Source: Dacryopinax spathularia (lineage: Eukaryota > Basidiomycota > Dacrymycetes > Dacrymycetales > Dacrymycetaceae). From it: DNA of 64,000 bases. Every line of letters starts with the position of its first letter. Position 1 is the stretch's first letter. The stretch is from contig JBBPFI010000003.1 of assembly GCA_037974965.1 (NCBI GenBank), positions 1,178,001-1,242,000 on the forward strand. Direction: 5' to 3'. The position numbers and the translations under genes were made by a program. Shown here one piece after another: positions 55,672 to 64,000 of the stretch. The notes beneath the pieces are model-generated. The model was given only the letters and a program-made list of their open reading frames with translations. It was not told the DNA's origin and made no database searches.

Positions 55672-58667
55672 ATGGCTACAGAGGAAGAGAAACAACCGAA
55701 GCTCGAGGCTACTAGTACGGACCACGCTCAACCCACAGAGGAAGAGAACCCATGGACCGAGCAACCTACGGAGTTGGGGCATGCCTCCCCCAAACCGGTC
55801 GACGCCGCCCTCGCCCCTGAGCCCTCCCCTCCACCACCGAGCGACCCAACCTCCCTCCCAACGACAACGACAACAACAACCCCACCACCACCACCAACAA
55901 CCGCCCTCGAACCAATATCCATCCAAGTCCCACCAAAACCACTGGACAAAACGATCCTCCATGAATTTGACCCTTTAGCCGAGAAAGCCACTTCTGCGTG
56001 GGAAGAAGAGGAGGGGGGTCATCTGCCCGCTTCGGCGGATCGAGCAAAGGGGCCCGGGCTCACTTTCACTCGGACTCCGCCGCCGGAGGCTGAGGATCCT
56101 TTTCCTCCCAGTACGGGAGCTGCGAGTGGGAGTGCGGGAGGGAGTGGGAGTGCGAGTGGGATTGTGGGAGAGAGTGTGAGAGTCGAGACACCCCTCCCTG
56201 GCGTAGTACCCGATTTCCCCCATACCGCCTCATCCCCCACCTCCGTCCCCTCCCCAACAACCTTAGCGTCACTCGCAAAGCCTCTCCGTAAAGCCTCAGA
56301 ACATTCGTCCGACCCGCCCCTTGCCTCTTCCTCGTCGTCGCGTCCTTCGTCTGCGCAGGCGAATGGCACCGGTGGTGCGAGTGGAAATGGAAGTGGGAGT
56401 GCAAGTGGGGCGAGAGGGGATACGGCCGGACCGAGAGTCCCTCCCCCGTTCGACTTTCAAAAGTTTCTGGATCAGATGAAGTCGAAGAGCGCTGAGCCTG
56501 TTGCAAAGTATTTACGGAGGTGCGTCCGCCTTCTTCCTCCTTCCTCCTCCTCTCTCCTCCTTCTCCTTTCTGCCTTCATCGCCTTGCTCCCAGTTGGGGT
56601 TAGTTGCGAATGAGAGGCTGAGGCTGAGGATGATGAGGATGATGAGGACGAGGATGATGATGATGCTGATGCGCGTGGCAGCTTTCTGCATAATTTTCAG
56701 AAGAGGACGTTTACGGTGTCGGATCAGGTTAAGCTGATACATGATTTTCTTGCTGTGCGTCCTCTCCTCCTTTCTCCTCTTCGTCTTTCCCTCTCTCTCC
56801 TCCTCTGCCTCCCTCCTCTCCTGCTTCCTTCCTTTTGTCTTTCCTGCATTCCCTCGTTGCTTGCTTTGCATGTGGTGTCGGACTCAGCTGATATGCTGAT
56901 CCGGTGGGTTGTTGTAGTTCATCGCAGCGCGGATGAGGGAATGCGAGGTCTGGAAGAACTTGCCGCAGGAGGAGTTCGATAATGCTACGGAGGCGATGGA
57001 GAAGCTCGTTATGAACCGGTTGTATCACTTGTGTGTGCTCCTCCCTCCTCCTCTTCCCCTCTCCCTCTCTCTCCCTCTCCTCCCCACTTGCCTTTCCCGT
57101 CTCTGTATCTGCCAGCCGGGAGCAAGGTTGTTCTGACTGTGTTTTTTGGGTAGGACCTTCACCCCCGCGATCGACCGGACCATATACCCAATTACGACCG
57201 ACGACCTAGAGCGGGATCATGTCCTCTCCCAGCGGATAAAGCTCTTCCAGTGGGTGACGGAGGAGCATCTGGATATCCCGACGGGCGAGGGGAGTAAGGG
57301 GTTTATCATGTTTGCTGAGCAGGGTGCGTCCGCTCTCCCTTTTGACTTCAACTCTGCCCAACAGCTGGACCTGGACTGACGATCGCGGCAGAGCTGCTGA
57401 AGATCAACCACTATAAAGCGCCGAGGGATAAGCTGATATGTATTTTGAATTGCTGCAAGGTCATTTTCGGTGAGCCTGCTCCTCCAAACCTTCCACAAAC
57501 CTTCTGGTTAATGCGAAATCAGGCCTGATACGACACCTCAACCGTGAAGAAGGCGCAGACGCGTTCATCCCAATTCTGATCTACGTCGTCCTCCAAGCAA
57601 ACCCCGACCATCTGCTCTCCAACGTCGAGTGCGTCCCTTGTCAGTTCCCAGCCCGCGTAGGAGACTGCTGACAGAGGCCGTGTAGGTATATCAGCCGATT
57701 CCGGTCTGCCGCTAAATTGCAGAGTGAGGCTGGGTACTATCTTTCTAGTCTTATGGGTGCGGTGTCGTTTATCGAGACGATGGATCATACGTCTTTGTCG
57801 AATATCACTCAGGAGGAGTTCGAGAGGTGCGCCCTCGCCAGTACCCTACAGCGCCAGTGGAGTGGAGGCTAATGAGATCGCAGGAACGTCGAAGAAGCCG
57901 TCTCGAGACTATCGCCCTCCGCCTCCCCGGGCCCCACGACTCCCCTCCGCCCGCGCCCCCAAGTCTCCGAAATGTCCACCGCCGAGGTCACCTCCCCCGT
58001 AGCAGGGGAAGAGTCCGCCCGCCCACTAATAATCCCCAACACGCTCGCCGAGGACACGAGACGGTTCTTCCAGCGCACGGGGGACTTTGCACAGCAAACG
58101 ATCTCCAAGCCGCTTAACGCGATCGGGCGGATCTTCACTGAAGCGCTTGAGGAGCCTCCGGGCGTGGTGGGGCGGGCATTGGACGCAGCGTCGAGCTTTA
58201 TGCAGCCTGCTACGCCTGCTCCTGTGCCGAAGGATCCTACTGCACCCGTTACCCCTCTTAATGCGCCTTACAAGCCTAGGATCAGGCAATCTCCCTCCCG
58301 AACCGGCTCCCCTGCATCCGGTACGCCACTCGCCACCCCCTCCCGCTCCGCCGGCGGCCTTCTCCAGCCCTTCCCCTCCCCATCTCCCTTCGGCACCCCA
58401 CCCACCTCCCTCACACCCCGTCAATCCACCCCCTCCGCCACCCATAGCGGCGAAGAAGCAGAAGCGCAAGAAGAAACGTTCGACTTCGCCGCCCTAAGCG
58501 CCGAGATCGACAGAGCGCACGATGCTGCCCAGGCCGCGGGGAGGGACACGTTGTTGCAGATCTTCCCGGGGTTGGAGGGGGAGGTGGCGGATATGGTGCT
58601 TGAGGCCAATAGGGGGGATTTGGGGTTGAGCATTGATAAGCTGTTGGAGATGGGGGTGGGGTCGTAG
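55672..58667 (+). CDS. VPS9: Vps9-type Rab5 guanine nucleotide exchange factor with CUE domain
   Basis: Eight exons (55672-56519, 56682-56754, 56918-57030, 57154-57323, 57365-57469, 57523-57628, 57686-57826, 57884-58667) join to 779 aa. The first 260 residues are low-complexity. The helical bundle and VPS9 domain follow: [60 protein letters not shown] (the catalytic D/Y region), [20 protein letters not shown] and [19 protein letters not shown]. The C-terminus carries a CUE ubiquitin-binding domain: [20 protein letters not shown], then [19 protein letters not shown]. The protein activates Rab5/Vps21 on early endosomes and so controls vacuolar sorting. Two introns are longer than usual (162 and 163 bp); the first contains a GATGAG-rich microsatellite (about 56,620-56,665). 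Confidence 0.9.
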
Positions 58668-59206
58668 GCGGTGAGGCCGGAGGCCGAGCCGCTGGAGCTT
58701 GTGGGCTTATGGGTTGGCGAAGTTGGGAGGTTGAGGTTGGGAGGTTGAGGTAGTGAGGTCGGAAGGTTGTGCGCTTGTGCGCTGTGCAGCCGTGAGGTTA
58801 TGAGTCCGTGAAGTTGGGAGGCGAGGTGGTGAGGTGAGGTTTAGGTTAGGAGTCGTGAAGTCGGGAGGTCGAGGCTTGGGCTTGGAGGGCGTCGGGAAGC
58901 CGGGAAGGGAGATGGGAAGGGGGAGAGGGATTGAGCATATAACGTATTTGACTGATACCTGGATGGCAAGGAATGCTACGTATTTGATACCACTCTGATG
59001 CACATACCGCCGGATACTTATACCTACTGCAGCGATTCGTAGTACTAATGCGACCGCAAACTGAGGTGTAATGTGGGGTGAATGACGCTGACCGACTCCG
59101 AATCCCCTGCCAAGCCTGCGGAACAGGATAGACCGCTACAGGACATTCCAACGAACTCCAAGGCGCTCATCGCGCACCTGAGTACTGTAGCCTTCGCTGT
59201 CTTGGG

Positions 59207-59248
59207 CACGTTTCCGTCGACGAACGGCACGTTTCCGTCGACGAACGG
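59207..59248. repeat. Tandem duplication of a 21-bp unit
   Basis: Two exact copies of a unit starting CACGTTTCCGTCGACGAACG, followed by the first four bases of a third. Confidence 0.9.
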
Positions 59249-59786
59249 CACGACCAGTGACAATGGTGAACAACTCTCGACGCTGTATCATTGAATCCAT
59301 CCCAAAAACTTGCCCTATGCCGCACGCAAGGTGATGGGCGCCTATCAGCGAGCTTGGCGACGTGCGCGCTCGCCCGGGTACCACGCGCGGATCTGCGAAT
59401 CTGAATGGGGTGTTGGATTGGAAGTGTAAGGAAATGGCCAAGCTCATGGGCTTGGCGGGGCGGGCTTTAGCAAGCGATTTCAATGTGAAGCCCGAGGGTC
59501 CGGCGCTATGCTGTGTGTGTTTCAAGGTGCGCCATCCCTTTTATATGCATTCGTGGGAAAGTACTGAGGAAGGCTTCAGTTCATGAGTTCGAGCGCAATA
59601 TGATTGTTGCCCTATGACCACGGCATTGTTCCGGCGGGCCGACATGCTAAACCGAGGATTACTTTGAGGGCACGGCTTGTTTATGACAGCAAGTTCGTGT
59701 CTATGGGTGTCAATAGAGCAATCTTCTGGCCTGAAACTCTTTGGCTACGCTTCTCCGCGCTCTTCGAAAGCCGCACTCGACACTCT

Positions 59787-59792
59787 TATAAA
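59787..59792 (+). promoter_or_regulatory. TATA box of the peptidase G1-like gene
   Basis: TATAAA, 67 bp upstream of the start codon at 59,859. Confidence 0.5.
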
Positions 59793-59858
59793 GTCAAGAA
59801 TGGCAGCCAAGATGGAGGTTGGCGCGGTCAACATTTTCTCTGTCCCCTGGGTCACACT

Positions 59859-60710
59859 ATGGTCCTGCTCGCTTTAGGATACGCGCTGAGCGTTGCGCTT
59901 TTGTCTGTCTCTGCCATTCCGGCTGGATCGCGCCGTGCTCGCGGCGATTTGCTGAGGAGAGATGATTCGGGTTTCGTCGCCGCCATTGCGGAAAGTGATG
60001 TGAGAACGCTTTGATTCATAGGTGCGAGGAATGCATTCACTTACACTGCATGTATAGACGCCTTTGGTTGCCATGAGCGGTCTTCTGGACATGCCCTTCA
60101 TGAGCGTTGCCCAAGGAGCAGATCCCTCGCAAAACTACGGAGCGAACATTTATATGGTAGTGTACAACGAGGGCAACACTGCGGGCGTAGCCTTGGGTGT
60201 GCAATGCGAAGTGGGCGCTGAGCCCGGGTGCTCAAGTATGCCTTGCTTCGTTTTACGCTCGTCTCCCCCCGTTACTGACTCGCATCCTGGCCAGTCATCT
60301 ACCAGGTTATTCCATCAGTTCCCCCAGCGCTCTTCCCCAGTCCAAGCGTCACTTTCTTGGATCAAGTCCTCCTTGACTTCAGCATGCCGGACAACAAGAC
60401 GGTGACGTTCTCGATAACTAACATGGGAACCGGAAACGACTTTACCCAGACCTTCCACCTACCCAGCGCGCTCCCCGACCTGCACCTTGCCTCCTGGGTG
60501 GTCCAGCCGATCGGACCGCAGCCTTATGCCAACTTTGGCACCCCCGATTGGGTCCATACGACGGCGACTGCTTCCGATGGATCGAAGGTCGCGCCCAGCG
60601 ACGTGACTACAAAGACGGAGATGATGTCTGAGTGCGGGGAACCGCTGAGCCGCATAACGATCGATGGGGACGCTCTCACGATAGAGTACCTGGCCGCCAA
60701 CGGACCTTGA
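59859..60710 (+). CDS. Secreted protein with peptidase G1/A4 (eqolisin)-like fold, probably lacking the catalytic Glu
   Basis: Three exons (59859-59999, 60058-60235, 60295-60710) join to 244 aa. A signal peptide (MVLLALGYALSVALLSVSA) and a short pro-region with basic pairs (SRRARGDLLRR) come first. NYGANIYMVVYNEGNTAGVA, then LGVQCEVGAEPGCS, and the strand VTFSITNMGTGNDFTQTFHL followed by HLASWVVQPIGPQPYANFG resemble eqolisin segments (IENLTTGQ; AEWIVE with ANFGTVTF). In active eqolisins the catalytic Glu lies in a YEWYP-type motif; here the matching segment reads IIYQVIPS, with Gln in that place. It may therefore be a non-enzymatic secreted relative. The family assignment is by pattern only. 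Confidence 0.5.
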
Positions 60711-61126
60711 ATCTTCCCTGAGCCAGGGGGTATTCATGATCTCTCTTCGCATTAGATTAAATTAGTGAAAATGGCTAAACTACTTGCAAGGCTTCTTTGT
60801 AATTGGGAGACCGGTCGGTCGGTAACGCGCCGTACCAAGGCGTTACCATCGCAAAAATTCTGGACTTACAGTACATCTAATACACCCCACTTTATTTCAT
60901 CTCGCACGCCTAACAGCGCATACAAAGAGCATCGACCGTCTCACAGACCGACACTGTTGCAGATCAAAGCTCGCGGATCATGCGGGGGTGACGATCACGA
61001 TCAGAGTCCTCTAGAGCGGAACCGAACAGCGCGTTCCCGATCAGGAAACCGATCGCAACGGTAACGGGCCGCAGCTCGCAACAACAACCCCGACCGTTCG
61101 TGCTACATACAATACAGAGGAGCACT
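60711..61126. other. Intergenic region
   Basis: This contains the 3' flank of the G1-like gene and the promoter of the tubulin cofactor gene. No gene or repeat is recognised. Confidence 0.45.
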
Positions 61127-62155
61127 ATGGCAAGCACTGTGACGGTATTCGTCTCCTCGACGGACACGCACTCTGAGAGGCGGTTCGACCTGCACACGAC
61201 GATCTCGCAGCTGAAGGTCAGTTTCTTTGCTGCCCGTCCCTACTGCCATCCCGGAGCTGATGGTTCTGGTAACCATTAACAGGCAAAGCTCGAACACATC
61301 ACCGGCATCCCTCCTTCTTCCCAGAAACTCATCCTCTGTCGGACAGAAGATGGACAGGCTATTCGGGAGCTGGACGATGATTCCCGTCCGCTTGGATTCT
61401 ATTCGCCGGCCGATCTGCAGACTCTCAAGGTGCGCTCTTCACCGCTCCACCTACAGGAGGGAGTTGACGAACTGAGCGGGGTTAGTAGGTCATCGACCTC
61501 AACCCGGCTGGCCCGGCGGGGATGTATAGCGATGTTTCTCAGGTATGTTCGCTCTTCTGGGGGTTGTGGGCGACGTTGAGAAGGGTTCAGGTACAGAAGT
61601 TCGAGCTGTCGGACGAGGAGTATGCGAAGCGGCAAGGTACGTATATGCGCGTTTTTCTCGCCCGTTTCGCTCCCTTTTTGTCTTATCTGAGCGAGGCTAA
61701 CGTGTTCCTTTTCCTAGAATCATTATTGAAGTTCAAGCAAGCCAACAAGTTTGGCCGGTTTGCCGACCCAGCAGAACAAGCGCCTCAACCCACCCCCTCC
61801 GCCGCGGCCTTCCCGGACCTTAAAGTCGGCGCACGGTGTCAAGTCGAGAGCGAAGAAGAAGGCCTGCACAAAAGAGGAACGATCCGGTTCGTCGGCCAGA
61901 CCAGTTTTGGAAAAGGAGGCGGCATATGGGTAGGGGTGGAGTATGACGAGCCGCTCGGGAAGAACGATGGATCGTACGTACTGTCTTTCTTTTCTAAGCG
62001 TTTGGGCGGAGCAGAACTGATGTATGCGCTGTAGAGTGCAGGGGCAGCGGTATTTTACGTGTCCGCCGAATCACGGCGCCTTTGTGAGGCCTGAACGGGT
62101 AACGGTTGGTGATTTCCCTCCGGTTGGCCTGATGGATGAGGACGAGGAGATGTAA
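61127..62155 (+). CDS. ALF1: Tubulin-folding cofactor B (Alf1) with ubiquitin-like and CAP-Gly domains
   Basis: Six exons (61127-61216, 61283-61429, 61489-61542, 61591-61636, 61718-61973, 62035-62155) join to 237 aa. The N-terminal ubiquitin-like domain includes [33 protein letters not shown] and [20 protein letters not shown] helical linker ([20 protein letters not shown]) leads to the CAP-Gly domain: [40 protein letters not shown] and [20 protein letters not shown] followed by FVRPERV. The C-terminus ends DEDEEM, an acidic tail typical of the family. It binds alpha-tubulin after CCT release and passes it to cofactor E for dimer assembly in the cytosol. Exons of 46 and 54 bp are unusually short. 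The fourth intron begins GTACGTATATGCGC. Confidence 0.9.
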
Positions 62156-62930
62156 TGGATTATGATATGGGTGTTTTCCTGTGTACACTGAGCGACCGCT
62201 TAATACCTGCACAAATCTCATTGACTGATGATTGAGGTTTTGCCATTCAGCAGACAAGAGGCTGACGCCCGCGGCTCGATACGAAGCGAGACCCGCGTTT
62301 TCGCGCGGCAGAACCCGACATTCCGGCTGGTTCTCGTTGCTGCGCGGGTATCGCAGTTATCGCCGTTATTACGGATATCGCGGATTTCGGTCTGATGGAA
62401 CCACAACGCCTCTGTCCATAGTTACGATAATACGTGCATGCCCAACGAGAACTCTGGTCCACATAGTAGAGCACGAAAGCCGATGCTGCTTACGAAGCGA
62501 TCTTACGCTGTGACGGTTCATCAGGCCATATTGACTCGCGAGAAAATAACGACGATCAGGGAGCTGTATCCGCGTCTGGGAGGGCAACACAAGAGCGAAC
62601 CTGTGGCACACCATCCGGACAGCATGTTGAGGCCCCCCGGGTTGGGAAATCTCCTAATACGTTCCGGCTTGTCACCCACAAACTCTCTTCCGCCTCACAC
62701 ACTCCGCCCCTCTCTCAGACTTCCACCGTCCGTCCTTTTGGGTCTCAACCAGAACATCTTCTTCTTCCTCCCTCTTTCCTCTCCGCGTCTCAACCTCGGA
62801 ACTTCACTTTTAGACTCCGCTCGCACATCCTCCCTCTCTTGTTCTTCAACCACCATCTACTTCATCTCTCATCCGTCAAGCCACTTCTTCTTTTCGCCTC
62901 TTTCCTCGTTTACGCCTCCGCGCGCGCAGG
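62156..62930. promoter_or_regulatory. Intergenic region and CT-rich leader of the Snt2-like gene
   Basis: About 62,660-62,930 is strongly pyrimidine-rich on the plus strand and runs into the ATG at 62,931, as at the Reg1-like gene. No other gene is supported. Confidence 0.4.
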
Positions 62931-64000
62931 ATGTCAAACAGGGAAAAGACGGTGGAACCGGAAATACGGGCTGTCAACGGTGACAAACTAAGAATCAATG
63001 GTATACAACTCGTTTCTCCATCGTTACCCCGTGATCGTCTGGTCTCACATCCATGCCTCGCCTCTTCCAGACCACGTATACTACGCACCCCCATGGCGGG
63101 ACAGGACACAACCATATACCATAGCTCGCATCATGGAGTGGCTGCCTGAAGAAGGCGCTCCTCGCACAGCTAAAATCACCCGCGCTCGCCTCAACATCTA
63201 TTATCGTTCTAACGAGTATGTTTTCCGCTTACTCACCTCCTATCTACCCTAGCGTCACAACTCACCTCGCTTCATCAGACCGTGGACGCGCAATGCAGCT
63301 GACTCGCGCTCCCTACAAGCCACAATGTGCACGGATAAGGTTCCTCTTAATTATCTTCGAGGAAAATGCCACGTCTCGCACAAGGACAAGATCAACAACT
63401 TTGCAGAGTGGCGCAAGACGGAGGATTGCTTCTATTACTCGCGTTTCTATGACCCATACGTTAAACAAGACTACGAAATCATCCTCGCGTCCGAAGTCAC
63501 TAACAGTAAGCTGCTTCTACTCCCGTTTATCCCGCTTTTTAGGTGCTCATCGCCACACCAGTTCCTGAGAACGTTAGGCGTACCCTCCTGTGGCGCTACG
63601 ACCTCGTCATAACGGAAAAAGACTTTATACCCATCCTCACCGACGACATTCGTATATGCGCCGTTTGTGAAAAATGGACACCTCCGTAAGTTGGTTCAAT
63701 ATTAGTTTAACTAGTCTTCTAACAGTCATCTGTTACCATAGCGACGACTGCGTGCGGTGCGATCGCTGCGGCAAGTACTTCCACACAGGCTGCCCCGATC
63801 CTCCCGTCGAAAACAAGCCTAACAAGAAGGGCTGGGCCTGGTTCTGCGGCCCTTGTAGCAAGGATCATCGGGAAGAAGTAGCGACGCTTGGCGCGCAGAC
63901 TGTTTCTCGAGCTGCGAAGGGCAAACCCGCGAAGGCTGCTGCGAAAAATCAGAAGGCGAAGCAGGACGAGAAAGCAAAGGCAAAGCAGTCCGCATCCGAC
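62931..64000 (+). CDS. Snt2-like BAH-PHD chromatin protein (5' part, continues beyond window)
   Basis: Exons 62931-63000, 63071-63215 and about 63280-63507 join in frame, and further exons run to the window end. The start MSNREKTVEPEIRAVNGDKL leads to the BAH domain: VYYAPPWRDRTQPYTIARIM, ARLNIYYRSNEPWTRNAADS, LNYLRGKCHVSHKDKINNFA and EWRKTEDCFYYSRFYDPYVK. A PHD finger follows, with ICAVCEKWTPP, DDCVRCDRCGKYFHTGCPDP and WFCGPC as zinc ligands. The C-terminal part in view is Lys/Ala-rich. In fungi, Snt2 reads histone marks and recruits Rpd3L/Lid2-type complexes or acts as an E3 ligase. Only the first quarter or so of the usual protein is inside the window. Confidence 0.8.

Larger units (their letters stand above)
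58668..59858. other. Intergenic region with minisatellites and a TATA box
   Basis: A GGTTGAGGTTGGGA-type degenerate minisatellite lies at about 58,710-58,880, and a 21-bp unit is tandemly duplicated at 59,207-59,248. Open frames at 59,082-59,294 and 59,362-59,586 have no recognisable domain. TATAAA at 59,787-59,792 is 67 bp upstream of the next gene. Confidence 0.45.

Overview
The window is nuclear DNA from a basidiomycete fungus. It is GC-rich, and its genes are cut by many short introns of about 45-65 bp with GTRNGT donors and YAG acceptors. The gene families are fungal: Reg1, Inp2/vezatin-like, Pex24-type peroxin, Vps9, DUF1996 and a Snt2-like BAH/PHD protein. I cannot place it below phylum from the sequence. 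For most multi-exon models the exon lengths add up to whole codons, which I checked by hand.

Host genes, left to right: Reg1-like PP1 regulatory subunit (4.0-6.5 kb, +); secreted class 3 lipase (7.3-8.4, -); She3-like coiled-coil protein (9.8-11.6, -); queuosine-salvage glycosidase Qng1 (12.0-13.4, +); Inp2/vezatin-like membrane protein (16.8-20.4, -); Atos-family protein (38.5-40.6, +); extended SDR reductase (43.6-44.7, -); secreted DUF1996 protein (45.9-47.3, -); Pex24/Pex30-type peroxin (52.1-53.9, -) divergent from RNase H2 subunit C (54.2-55.0, +); Vps9-type Rab5 exchange factor (55.7-58.7, +); secreted protein with a peptidase G1-like fold (59.9-60.7, +); tubulin cofactor B/Alf1 (61.1-62.2, +); and the 5' part of a Snt2-like chromatin reader running off the right end.

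The main discovery is a complete-looking 16,809-bp DNA transposon at 20,667-37,475. It has 184-bp terminal inverted repeats that differ at one position and an exact 8-bp target-site duplication (GAGTAAGC). It encodes a KDZ-superfamily transposase (CxC1-type cysteine cluster, DGN, YDIGCQ and DGEGxERxW motifs) fused to a C-terminal Ulp1-type SUMO protease. It also carries three paralogous GRF-type zinc-finger genes that share an intron inside the finger, and two unrecognised cargo genes. It sits in the intergenic region between the divergent Inp2-like and Atos genes.

A second element family appears as two 2.1-2.4 kb fold-back elements (13.6-15.95 and 41.25-43.39 kb) and one solo arm (49.86-50.50 kb). 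Each arm of about 650-700 bp carries a decayed tRNA-like segment with A- and B-box motifs, a long UUCG-capped hairpin, a 14-bp palindrome and a CAACA-rich end closing in CAAAACTTGAGG. The solo arm is part of an inverted segmental duplication of the Atos 3' flank and lies beside a truncated copy of the nearby Pex24-type gene, so 49.3-50.8 kb is a mosaic of local duplications.
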